From assembly GCA_001465935.1 (NCBI GenBank), contig LNKV01000131.1, forward strand, positions 1-17,682: a stretch of DNA of 17,682 bases, given 5' to 3'. A program made the position numbers and the translations under genes. The first letter of the stretch is position 1. Each line of letters opens with the position of its first letter. Below, piece after piece: positions 1-10,375 of the stretch. The notes under the pieces are model-generated. The model was not told the DNA's origin, made no database searches, and saw only the letters and a list, made by a program, of their open reading frames with translations. Source of the DNA: Clarireedia homoeocarpa. Its lineage: Eukaryota; Ascomycota; Leotiomycetes; Helotiales; Rutstroemiaceae.

Positions 1-725
1 TATATATTAGTATATATATAATATAATATATAATCACTTCTTATATATAAGTTTTTAAACTTTTATAATCCTCTTAACTTTATAGTTATTAATTCTAAGG
101 TTATTTAATATCTTAATTAGTAATTTTATTATATTATTAATAATTTAATTTATTTCTTTAATTATATTAATAGTTATCTAAATAATATTAATAATTAATT
201 CTTTCTTATCTTTAAATCTCTTTTTTAAAGATTCTCTAAATAATAAAAATAGATTTATTTCAATATTATCGATATATAATATTATCTTTTAATACTCTTT
301 AAATTACTTATTTTATATAATCTTTAAAGACTTATTATAATAATATATCGAATATCTCTTTAACTTTAAAATAGAGACTAGTTAAATTATTTTATATTAA
401 TTAAATAAACGGGCTTGCTTTTTTATAATATTTTATAAAGTATTATTACTATTTTTAATATCTAGTTTAGTATTTAGAATATTCTTAAAACTAGTTAAAT
501 AATATTTTAAACTATATACTAAATAGAAGATAAATCTATTTTAAATTCTTAATATTATTTCTCTCCTTTTATATAACTTATTATCTAATAAAGTTATTTA
601 ATATCTATATCCCCTTTATTTTAATTAGATTAAAATATAGATATTAGTAATTAAGATAACTATTAATATTAAAGTAAAAGTAAAGGAAAAATAATTTAAA
701 AAGTTTTTTTAATTATATTATTTAT
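1..725. other. Left flank: AT-rich decayed DNA without a recognisable gene
   Basis: This stretch lies outside the retrotransposon and I cannot match it to any part of it, nor to the right flank. It begins with an alternating AT-rich run (about 1-35). All frames are dense in TAA/TAG. The only open run I noticed is on the minus strand at about 147-267: roughly 30 codons rich in Lys, Arg, Glu and Ile between stops. That could be a scrap of another mutated transposon, but it is too short to assign. The RIP-like base composition continues here, so this was probably repeated DNA as well. No promoter, RNA gene or terminal repeat can be supported. Confidence 0.5.
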
Positions 726-1094
726 TAACTATCACAGTTTAAATAATAGCTAGGTATATAATAGTAATTAAAGATATAATTTTATTGATCCCCCCCCTCT
801 TCTTGAAATTCTCAGTCTTATTTATAAAGATTAGTGAGAATCTTAAATTAAGGAGAGTAGTTCTATTTGATTCTATAATTTATAAAAGAAATATAAATAA
901 AGGTTATAATATATTAATAAAAGTCCTAAGTAGTATATTAAGATTACCAATCTTTAATAATATTATAATATAGATTGTGAGTCTTGGCTTTACAGTTTTA
1001 AAGATCAATTTATAAGAGCTAACTGTATATATACTCGATCAAGTGATTAGTTCTACTTTATAATTATATATATTATATAGATCTTTCTATAATA
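726..1094 (-). repeat. 3' LTR of copy 1 (369 bp)
   Basis: This is one of three LTR copies in the window; the others are 10008-10375 (same orientation) and 16830-17195 (opposite). Read on the minus strand it starts TATTA (probably TGTTA before RIP) and ends AGTTA (probably AGTCA), so the original ends would be the canonical TG...CA. It lies directly next to a polypurine tract, which fixes it as the 3' LTR. It keeps more TG/CA than the 5' LTR, for example around 975-1000. An 8-nt C-tract at 790-797 is partly turned to T in the 5' LTR and is only 5 nt long in copy 2. A 62-codon open frame at 785-973 lies wholly inside the LTR and is not a gene. Confidence 0.92.
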
Positions 1095-1108
1095 TATCCT
1101 CTAGTTCC
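1095..1108 (-). promoter_or_regulatory. Polypurine tract of copy 1
   Basis: On the minus strand this reads GGAACTAGAGGATA and abuts the first base of the 3' LTR. The same site in copy 2 (16816-16829) reads GGAACTAGGGGGTA. In LTR retrotransposons such a tract survives RNase H and primes plus-strand cDNA synthesis. Its position next to the LTR is what sets the transcription direction of the element. Confidence 0.8.
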
Positions 1109-1635
1109 AGTATTAAACTATAGAGAATAAGGAAAGTTTCAAATAAATAAAATATTAAATATATTTGTGATTAACCTTTATAGCTTGTTTGTTTAAGATT
1201 ATATTATAATTGTTGTTTGAAGTATTTTAAGTGATAGATACAAGCAGTTATAGTATTTACTTTCTTTATATTACTTTTAGTTATATAATTTCTTATTAAT
1301 TTGATAATCAGAGTTTGTCTTTATATAAATTTAGAGAATAAACAAGTAAATAATCCTATTAGTTTATATTAAGTAGATTATATATTATTAGCTAGAATCA
1401 GTGATCCTCTTAAATAACTATTTAATAATAGAGTATTTCGAAATTCTGATTAGTATTAACTAGCTAGAGTATAATTAATCTAGTAAATATTTATTTTAAC
1501 TAGATCAGATTATTTTAAGTAATTGTTTTTATTATTATCACTTTAATTAGATATAGTTGTTAATAAATTTTTATAGTAATAAAGTTTAAAGTAATTATTT
1601 TAGAATATATATACTTAAATTATTTCTTTCTATTT
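1109..1635. other. Spacer between polypurine tract and antisense frame (copy 1)
   Basis: This non-LTR part of the element matches 16289-16815 of copy 2 on the opposite strand. I see no convincing protein frame on either strand. By position it would be the 3' untranslated part of the retrotransposon transcript and, read the other way, the leader or promoter region of the antisense frame that begins near 1636. It is among the least RIP-mutated parts of the window, with TG-containing words at about 1160-1260 that are TA in copy 2. Confidence 0.5.
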
Positions 1636-4248
1636 ATATTATATAATAGTAATATTAGTAGTAATAATAATACTTTCTATTTATTTTTTCTATAATCTAT
1701 ACTTCCTATCTTATTTTATTTTCTAATTTTCATTATATCTAAGTATAATTATACTCTATTAGGTAAGTAAAGTGATAACAAGGATAAGTATAATAACTTC
1801 TATTAAGTTAGTTATAAACTTTACTATAATTATATTTATAAAGTAATAATTCTAGCTAATCAATTATATACTTAATAAACTGTTTATTAAGCTTATTAAT
1901 AGTATAATAATATATAATCTTCTTTTTCTACTTAAACAGGTAGTAAGTTCGATCTTTTTAATTTTAATCTCTTTATTCCTAATTATAGAAATTAAGTATC
2001 TTCGATTAAAACTGATATTATTATTATAGATATTACTTATTTTTTATTATTAGTAAGTTTCGAATTTTTTTTACTTTTCTAATCTCTTTACTTTCCAGTT
2101 ACTAATTATTTTTATAACTGATTTTCAAATCTTATCTTCTCGAACTCGATCTATATAAATCGTTTCTCTTAATTCTTGTTTAAATAGAACTCCTATATAT
2201 TCTCTAATTATTTTATATAGAGATCTTTTAAATTTATTTCCTCTTTACTAATCTTTCTTACTAGAGATAATTCTTAGCTTTTAAAAAGATAATTCTCTTT
2301 TTACTAATTAGAGTAAATAATCGCTTACTTTATTTCAGAGTTTATAATATCTACTACCTTTATTTAATTCTTATAAGTCTTTAGTTAATATTCAAATATA
2401 TAACTCTACTATATCTTATACTTCTTATAAAGTTCTATATCCTCAAGCTTATAATTCTATTTAGTTATAGATTCCTACTAGTTTTCCTTAGATACTTATA
2501 GAATATACTATTTCTATTTATAGACTTTTACTACTAGATTCACAAACTAGACCTAGTTCTAATAGATACTATAAACTAAGTTATCCGATTTTATATCTCT
2601 TAAATCTATAAGCCCTTTATAATTCTATATTCAATATATATCTAATATAGTATCTAGCTCCTTCTCTAGTTCGATCTTAGACTCTATAGTATAAAAGTCG
2701 AATAATTGTTTTTCTATTTAACTTTTATATATCTTATAGAGAAACTTATATAGAAGCTAGTTAAATCGGTTTACTTAGTAACTAACCTATTACTTTGATT
2801 AATACTTAGATTATTTCTTTATATAATCTACTAAAATCGTTTAGTAGAAGTACTAAAACTCTTTAAAGATATATTTAAGATTGTTATAACTTCTAGAATT
2901 ATAGTAATTACTATTATATTCTTTATTTTAGTTATATTTAAAGTACTTTATATAGTTCTAGTAAAGAGTATTACTATAATTATATAAATACTAGGAAGTC
3001 AGATCGTTGTTAGAGTTGTTAGATAAAGAAATATCACTTTATTTTTAAAGTTTTAATACCAGCTACTAAGAAGTTATTAATATTATCCGAGTTAAAAAGT
3101 CCTAGTAAGATAAGTTTCTTTTTATTATTTCTATAATTAACCTAATATCGAGTCTTTAAGATTTGAAAGATATAAGGAAGTTTTTCAGAATATTGATTAA
3201 GATATATAGTTTAAAGGATTGTCTTGTAGATCAACTTTTTAATAAAGAGAATAATAGTTAGGAAGATAATAAGAATAAAGAGGATAAAAAAGATAATAAA
3301 GATAGTAATAATAAGAATAATAATCTATTTATTTTATCCAGTTCTCGTTATACTCGCTTTTAAAGTCTAAGTTAGATTAGTTATTCTAATCTTCCTATTA
3401 TTCTTTAGAAGTCTTTTTATAATAGAATAACCTTTATACTTTATATTAGTATAATTAATACTCCTCTAAATACTCTTTCTATTACTACTTTTATATATTA
3501 TTCTAGATTATCTAGTTATTCTCAACTTATTTTCAAAATAGCTTTATAAACTTCTTACTATCTTACAACTCTATTTTATACTGTATCTTATAAGTCTTTG
3601 ATATATATATAAAACTCTGATATTTAAAGTAATTATCTAAAAGTTCTAGATATTTATAATCTTCTAGATAGATATAGATCTCCTATATACTAATCTTTGT
3701 ATTGAAATATTAACTACTTAGTTCGTTCTTAGAGTTCTTTTACTACCTCGAATTTATTTATAAGTTATACTAAAACTTGTATAATAGTATTTAAAAAGTT
3801 GGTTATATCTAGGTTTTCGGAAAAGGTAGTTAAGCGATTATTCTATATTAAAATAAAGTAAATATTAGACAATAGCGAGATAACTAAGTAAGAGTATTTA
3901 AAGTATATTTAGATAGTTTAAAAGTAGTTAATTAAGTATATATTAAGTTTAATACCTTTTATATAGACTTATAATAAATATTTAAAATACTTTAAACAAA
4001 TAGCTAAAGATATTATAAGATCAACTCTACTTTATACTAATTAGTAATTCTATTATATAAATAGTTTAGGATTATTTATCTATTAACTATATTTTCTATA
4101 TTATTTATCTATATCGACGATTATATTAAATTAAATTTCTAGATATTGTAGAAGGATTAGTTTAAGGAAAAATTCTTACTAAATAAGTTGGCTATTCTTT
4201 AGAAGATTATCTACTTTAACTTTATTTTACTTTATATTTTAAAATTGA
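1636..4248 (+). pseudogene. Antisense accessory reading frame of copy 1, unknown function
   Basis: I do not recognise this protein. One plus-strand frame (codon starts at 1 mod 3), opposite to pol, can be followed to a TGA at 4246-4248 that is TAA in copy 2. Most in-frame stops are TAA/TAG, as expected if Gln codons were hit by RIP; at 1888 copy 1 has TAA where copy 2 has CAA. Visible layout: a Pro/Ser/Thr/Gln-rich N-terminal part (about 1640-3180), an Asn/Asp/Lys/Glu tract (3241-3327), another Ser/Thr/Pro-rich part, then a helix-like domain (about 3781-4130) containing RFSEKVVKR and QILDNSEIT-like words. Copy 2 has an exactly equal-length counterpart (2613 bp). The start is uncertain. A TGA present in both copies at 2119-2121 means the true start may lie after it, or an intron spans it. 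Coding in this direction is my inference from residue pattern. Confidence 0.55.
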
Positions 4249-7200
4249 ATTATTAGTAAGTTTTACTTATAAAAAGAAATAATAAATAAAAAAGTAACTT
4301 TCAAAGAGTATTTTATAAAGTCTTAGTTATTATATTTAACTTCTTGATCTTGCCCCTTATATTCTATAGGTTTAAGTAAGCGCGGAAATATTCAAACTAT
4401 TATTATATAAGATTCTTAGTAAAGCTATTAATAAATATATCTTTTATAAATAGATAAGTAATATCAAACGATTTCTTCGAATATTCTTATCTTAACTATA
4501 TATTTTAGATATCGATATACTTAAACTTAGTAGATATTCTTTTATTCTTATTTACAACTAATTTTATTACTTATATATTATCGTAATAAATAGTAATCGA
4601 TTTAAATATAGTTAGTTCGAGTTTCTTCAATAGCCTATTTATTACTATAGTTTCCTTTACAATTCTTTTTATATTAAGTAGCTCGACTTTAGTTGTAGAT
4701 ATTGTTATAGTATCTTACTTCGATATTTTCTAGACAATCAATTTACTATATAATAATATTATATATCTCTAAGAAGATCGCTTTATTTCGCTATTATTAG
4801 TAAATAATATATCTGATACTACAAGTAATTAGAATAAATAATCTATACTATACTTAATAATAAGATATCTTATTCCTTATAAATAACTAATATAATAATC
4901 TATTACTTTTAAGTGATTTTCTAATAGATTAGTAAAGAAATAAGATAATTATAATATAGTAAATACGATATTTATATATAAAGTGATTGTAGTATATAGA
5001 ATTGATCTAATCTTTTCTTGATATTTTTTAATTATTAATCTTACTATATTATCCTTGTTCTTCCTAAATTCTATAATTAGAAGTAGAGTATTTATAGGTT
5101 TATTATTAATAAAATTAAACTTTCTAGTGATTTTCTTAATATAGATATTATAAACTAGTTATAGTTTTTTCTAAGATCAGTTTCTGATAATCCGAATTCT
5201 TAGGAACTATTCTATATCGCTTATCTTATATAGTTTATATATAGATCAGATCCTATTAGTAATTCTTTTAACTTCTTTAGTATATTTCTTATTATAAATA
5301 ACCTGAATATTATTTATAAAGAAGAGTACTAATATTTTATAATCTTTAGTAATAAGTATATAAAGTTTATTTAAATATAGCTTTATTTCTAATCTAACTA
5401 AAGTCTTAGTAAAATCTTTAAACTAAATTGTTAGTAAGTCTTGTAAGTTATAAAGAGTATAATTAATAATTATAACTATACCTTCTACTTTATAATTATC
5501 TAGTAGGTAATATACAACTAGCTTGCTACTTAGATTATATAGTATATTTATAAAAGTATTTACTATATCGAACTGTTTAGTTTTAAAATCAAATTTAACT
5601 ATTATAGTTATAATAATATAAAAGGAATAGGAAGTAAGTGTTATAGTATAAATTGATTCGATCGTGCTTTTCGTTTATAGATCTCCTTTTATTATAAGTC
5701 GCGATCTATATCTTATAATATATCTATTTTAATTGGTTTTATATATAAAGACCTATTCTAGAAAAATTAGTTTAGTCTTTATTAAACCTTTTAATATTTC
5801 CCTCTATATATTTTAAACTTTAAGATTGTTAATCTCTTTATTATAATCAGCTTTAAATACTAATTTTATTAAGTATATATCTAAGTCTCGGTAGTATTTA
5901 GATAATTTAGCTATTTAGTTTTTATAAATTTTAAGTAACTATAGTAGTTCTATTATAAGTTTCTTTGATTTAATTATAATTATAGCTATTACTATATTAT
6001 AGAACGTTATAAATTTACTTTACTTTTCGTTTCTATCTATATCTAATTAATCAAGCTAGAATATATTATAGAAATTATTGAGCTTCTTACTATCTCTCGA
6101 AGATAATTAAATAATAATTATTCTAATAAATATATTAACGATCTTCTTATTATATCTTAAGCGAAGTCGTTTCTATCACTTAATATTATATATTGAGATT
6201 TGATTTAGTTAATAGGAAAAAAAACCGATATCTTGATTATTTAATCTTCTATTTACTCTTCTAACTAGGACTTCGATTATAAATCTTAGTTTTTTAAATA
6301 GATAACTCTCTTTATTTAACAAGTTAGTTAATTAAAAAGCTTTTATTTATATCAGAGTAATTTTAATTTCTTTCTATTTATACTACTAAACACTATTATA
6401 TAAAGTATATATAGGATTATATAAAGTATTTTCAATCTATAAAAGTATAAGCTCGGTAATATTTTCTTCTAAACTTTCTTTATACTCTTTGTAAAATATA
6501 TCGATAATATTAATATAATTATAGTCTATTTTATTCTTGAGCTTATTAACCTTTTCAGTTATTAATAAAATAGATAATATAGACTTATTAGATATTTTAT
6601 ATTCTATTTATCTTTCTTTTTAATCTTACTTATTACTAATAGGAATATTAATCTTTATACTCTAAACTTAGTTAGTTGTAGTTTTAATTCTAATATCAGT
6701 TTAATCTTCAGATTGATCTTATAAATACTATATATTTAAACTACTATTACTTCTATCTAGATATAGACTATTATCCGAAAGTTATAAACTATTAGAAGAA
6801 CTCTATTTATTGTTACTAGACTTCTCTATTCTCGAGATCTTCTTATAATATTCCTAGTTATTAATACTTTATAAAGCGATCTCTCTAATAACTATATTAA
6901 GATTATTTATATTATTACTTTTTAATATTAATCTATTTAGGTTTTTAGTAATCCTAAGATTAAAGGTTCGAATAATTTTATTTAAATACTCTTTTAAGAG
7001 TATTTTCTAATTCTTATTAGCTTTAAAGTAAATAATATTTTTGTTAAACTAGATATTATAAATAATAATAATTCTATTAAATTTCAATATCTATATTTAG
7101 TAAATTAGTAATCTAAGTATATAACTTACTAAGTATTTTAAATAGGTTTAAAGATTAACTTTATATTATTATTTATTAGTATTAATTTCTTATTCTTTAT

Positions 7201-7399
7201 CTAAAAGATAAGCTTGATAGCTATAATAGTATATACTATTCTAGTTTAAATATAGATTAGTAATAACTGATATTATTAATACTAGGTTATATTATTAGAA
7301 ATATTATTTAAACTATAAATCTAGAATTTTATTTAGTATCCTAAAGTTTCTCTATTATAATAGATTTATATTATATAGATAAATTACTATTTATATAAT

Positions 7400-7990
7400 T
7401 TCAGACTATAGTTTTAATAAGAGATTCGCTTGAGTTTATATTTTTATCATTTTAATAATAATCTTCTAACTTATATACTTTATTATATTATTTGATTTAT
7501 AAATATAAACTAGTGATAATTTAATCTCAATTCTTTCTATAGATATCTATTATTTAAACTCTATATATCTATTAATACTAATTACTAATTTATTATTATC
7601 TTGTTTAATAATATAAATAAATAAATAATACTATTACTTTATTTATATTTTAAAATTAATAATTATTTGGAATACTTTATAATAGGTCTTATTAATAAGT
7701 AGAATTCTAAAGATCTTACTATTATATAACTCTTTAATTAATAATAATTATAAGTACTTATTGAATAATATTAAGAAGTCGAAAAGATTCTATACAATCT
7801 TATAAAATAGTTATAATAATTATCGATCTTTTAAGTAATAGTTAATAACCTATTTAATATATACTTTTATATAATATTTATAATCAACTTTTAAGATCTT
7901 TTTAATTTTTATACTTTTTACTTTATTTATTAAATACTTAAGAGCTTTCTATTCGAGATATCTAGTTTTATTATATTATATTTATATAGT
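7400..7990 (-). other. Integrase zinc finger and DDE core, copy 1
   Basis: The region reads in the polyprotein register. A His-containing part lies around 7940-7990. A C-x-x-C remnant at 7871-7882 now reads YKYY, because TGT has become TAT. The first core Asp is at 7787-7789 (AAT, in a WDLFDF context), the second at 7598-7600 (GAT, in KQDN), and the Glu at 7496-7498 (now AAA, in a TYxHExNG context). The last two are separated by about the expected 35 residues. Copy 2 begins inside this core (its first base matches 7548), so only copy 1 carries the complete domain. Confidence 0.82.
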
Positions 7991-8368
7991 ATCCTCTCTA
8001 TTAAATAAAAGATCGCGTGATTATCTAAAAAGCTTACTGATTTTATAATAAATAATTAAGTATATTATTATAACTTTACTTATAAGAATATTATTTAGAT
8101 TAGTTAAATAATAAGAAATAATCTTCTTAAATTCTAAAAAGACTAGATTGTACTTTTATATAAATAATATAATAATTATATTTTTCTTATATATATTATA
8201 TCTTAATATATAGTTAAGATTATAAAACTACAGATTTACCTTTACTAATTAAGACTTAGAGACTATATTAATATAAAAACTAAGAATAAAAACGATATTT
8301 ATTAAGATAAGATCTTTTATATTAAGTTCTTTAAGATTATTAAAAATATTCTTAATAATATAAATACT

Positions 8369-8590
8369 TTATCTGATAATTAGTAGTAATAATATACTAA
8401 CTTCGATAATATTATTATTATTAGAATAAGTAATCTTTCTATTATTAAGTAAAGAGATATTATTAACTAAGTATATTATACTATAGTTATCTAAAAGAGT
8501 AAAGTTTATTAAATAATATTTATTAGTAATAACTAGTATAGAGTATATACTAGAATCACTAATATTTATTAGAGAGAGGTTGATAATCAC
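8369..8590 (-). other. Protease segment of the copy 1 polyprotein
   Basis: This is the longest stop-free run of the element (73 codons, opened by a GTG that is not a real start). It holds LLDNYSIIYLVNN; the catalytic Asp codon is at 8489-8491. Undoing C-to-T and G-to-A changes gives D-N-C-G or D-N-C-S rather than the usual D-S/T-G. From memory, fungal copia polyproteins carry a D-N-C-G-type motif here. Downstream, the frame continues into an NLKELNIKDLILINIVF-type stretch, which matches the segment between protease and integrase in this family. The run is part of the polyprotein, not a separate small gene. Confidence 0.75.
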
Positions 8591-9877
8591 TATTACAACT
8601 TTTTTAAAAAAAGATAATAAGAAAGTAGTTAAGTTAACTATTAGTTATAATAGTTCTTTCTTAGTTATTATCTTTTTTAGATTATTTTATTAAAATAATT
8701 TAAACTTCTTTTTAATTTATCTAATTTTAGTATTACTAAATCTTTTTTTAGTTAGTTTATCCTTTAGTACTTCTCTCAACTAGTTATAATCTTCTAGTTT
8801 CTATATATATCTATTCTTTAAATTAGAGAACTAACTTTTTAAATAATATAGATAATTTTTATTTTCTTTTTTAATTAGTTTGTTTTTATCTTTTTAAAAC
8901 TTAGATTTAGATTTATCTTTCTTATTTAAAATAGTCTTTAATTCTATAATATCTCTTATAAGAATTATTATTATAAAATCACTTTTTTCTTTAGATTTAT
9001 AAGATTTATTAGCTAATTAAATAATAAGAATAATATTTACTTAGTCTAAAGTTAAGATAGATAGATTTAGCTATTAATTTATAATAATATATCTTAGTTC
9101 TTTATCTATCTAGATTAATTTAATCTTGATTTTTATTATTTCTAAAAAGATAGTTATAATAATTATCTTTTTTATCTTATTTAGTTAATATATATAAGTT
9201 TTATTATAAACTATATTCTACTTCTTATACTAATTACTTAGAGATACTTAACTATATTATACTTAATCGAGTATATTAATATATTCTCTTTAAATATCAG
9301 TTAGGACTATTAATTTATAAAATATAAAACGAGTCTTAAGAGAATAGATAGTATTATATAAAATAATATTATTAAAGTTAGTATTATATAAATTATAATT
9401 AATAAGGAAATTAGTATTTATAATTATAATAATCTATATATAGATATCTTTAAAAACTTTATAATAAATATTATATTTAGCTTTTTTATTTTAGAATTAC
9501 TTCTACAAAGTTATAAAATCCTTACAAATATCTTAGATTAATAGATACTTCGATTTTAAATAATCTTTTATATTTATATTCTTTTTATTAGTTCTATCTA
9601 TCTTAATATTATAATTAGTAAGTAACTAAATATATAACTTGTCTTTTAATTAATATATAGAAAGTAGTTTTAATAAAAACTAAGTAAACTAATCTTCGTC
9701 GATCGAATTATTAAACTAGATATTAGCTAGTAATCTAATTAGTCTTTTATAGATATCGGGATTAACTAAGTATTATATTCTTTTAACTTAATATTATTGT
9801 TTAAACTCTAAAAACTATATTACTTATTATTATCGAATAAACAATCTAGTACTACTAATTATTCCGAGTTAAAATAT

Positions 9878-10007
9878 AATAATTACTAAGATTAGAAAAA
9901 CGAGGAAAAGTAATTAATAGATATAAAAAAGTATTTAAAAAGTAGCTTTTCAAATAAACTAGTAAATAGTTTTTCTATATAATAAAGTAAGTATTAAACC
10001 AGGCTTA
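9878..10007 (-). other. Leader between 5' LTR and gag (copy 1)
   Basis: This is about 130 bp of untranslated leader by position, containing the possible primer-binding site at its LTR end. The polyprotein register stays readable (stops aside) back to about 9961, so the true gag start may lie anywhere from about 9860 to 9935. No splice or packaging signal can be recognised. Confidence 0.4.
9991..10001 (-). promoter_or_regulatory. Possible tRNA primer-binding site, copy 1
   Basis: Six bases after the end of the 5' LTR the minus strand reads TGGTTTAATAC. The TGG start fits pairing with the CCA end of a tRNA. RIP may have altered other bases, so I cannot say which tRNA. The 6-nt gap is a little larger than usual. 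Copy 2 has lost this region, so no comparison is possible within the window. Confidence 0.35.
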
Positions 10008-10375
10008 TAACTATTATAATTTAAATAATAACTAGGTATATAATAGTAAATAAAGATATAATTAATTTATCCCTTTTTTTTTCTTAAGATTCTTAATTTT
10101 ATTTATAAAGATTAATAAGAATCTCAAGTTAAAGAGAGTAGTTTTATCTAATTCTATAATTTATAAAGGAAATATAAATAAAGATCGTGATATATTAATA
10201 AAGGTTCTAAATAATATACTAAGATTACTAATCTTTAATAATATTATAATACAGATTATAAGCTTTAACTCTATAATTTTAAAGATCAGTTTATAAAAGC
10301 TAACTATATATATACTCGATTAAGTAATTAGTTCTACTTTATAATTATATATACTATATAGATCTTTCTATAACA
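10008..10375 (-). repeat. 5' LTR of copy 1 (368 bp)
   Basis: This is a direct repeat of 726-1094. Read on the minus strand it begins TGTTATAGAAAGATC, keeping the original TG, and ends AATAGTTA. Most differences from the 3' LTR are C/T or G/A. This copy is the more mutated: TG and CA words kept in the 3' LTR are TA here, and the C-tract has become CCC followed by eight T. It should hold the promoter of the retrotransposon, but no TATA box can be told apart in such AT-rich DNA. Its outer end joins integrase sequence of copy 2 at 10376 with no spacer. Confidence 0.92.

Larger units (their letters stand above)
4301..9877 (-). pseudogene. gag-pol: gag-pol polyprotein of copy 1, inactivated by RIP
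   Basis: This is a single minus-strand register (codon starts at 1 mod 3), about 1860 codons, encoding a copia polyprotein. From the N-terminus: Gag (about 8600-9877, with a WFTQFLLKLLS-like helix near 9630-9670), aspartic protease (around 8489), integrase zinc finger and DDE core (about 7400-8000), integrase C-terminal GYLV region, RT and RNase H. Stops are TAA/TAG, readable as Gln or Trp. The end is set by TGA at 4301-4303, which is TAA in copy 2. The start is a guess: ATG would now read ATA, and the ATA at 9877 is one candidate. Gag and protease are in the same register, so no frameshift signal is needed between them. The wording resembles known ascomycete copia polyproteins. Confidence 0.9.
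726..10375 (-). mobile_element. Copy 1: full-length RIP-mutated Ty1/copia LTR retrotransposon (9650 bp)
   Basis: The element is bounded by two LTRs in direct orientation (10008-10375 and 726-1094). It reads leftwards: 5' LTR, possible primer-binding site, gag-pol in copia order (gag, protease, integrase, RT, RNase H), an extra 3.2 kb region, polypurine tract, 3' LTR. Integrase lying before RT places it in Ty1/copia rather than gypsy. At 9.65 kb it is much longer than the usual 5-6 kb of copia elements, and the excess is the region between pol and the 3' LTR. Coding frames are destroyed by CA-to-TA type changes, not by indels: gag, protease, integrase and the pol stop all share one reading register over more than 5 kb. 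The bases outside the two ends (721-725 and 10376-10380) do not match as a target-site duplication. Confidence 0.93.

Noticed and set aside
1..35. TA-rich run as a functional microsatellite or origin
   Set aside because: Such runs are expected everywhere in RIP-saturated DNA. Nothing marks this one as special.
1..725. Left flank as the missing 5' part of copy 2
   Set aside because: The sequence next to 725 does not match the copy 1 sequence beyond 7549 in either orientation, as far as could be compared by eye.
785..973. 62-codon open frame starting with ATG on the plus strand
   Set aside because: It lies wholly inside the 3' LTR of copy 1, on the strand opposite to element transcription. 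The other LTR copies do not preserve it as an open frame. It is chance openness.
3007..3045. Cys-Cys-His pattern resembling a CCHC zinc knuckle on the plus strand of copy 1
   Set aside because: The spacing is wrong (five residues before His, no final Cys), and it is in a different frame from the long antisense reading frame.
8369..8590. 73-codon minus-strand open frame as an independent small gene
   Set aside because: It is the protease part of the gag-pol polyprotein. The same register continues on both sides through RIP-made stops, and its first codon is GTG inside the polyprotein.
8606..8678. Imperfect hairpin between gag and protease, considered as a frameshift-stimulating structure
   Set aside because: A codon-by-codon reading shows gag and protease in the same register, so no frameshift is needed. 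The arms are A/T-rich runs that pair easily by chance in such DNA.
726..10375. Reading copy 1 as a plus-strand element starting at 726
   Set aside because: RNase H, RT and integrase motifs read on the minus strand. A polypurine tract lies next to the LTR at 1095-1108, so the left LTR is the 3' one.
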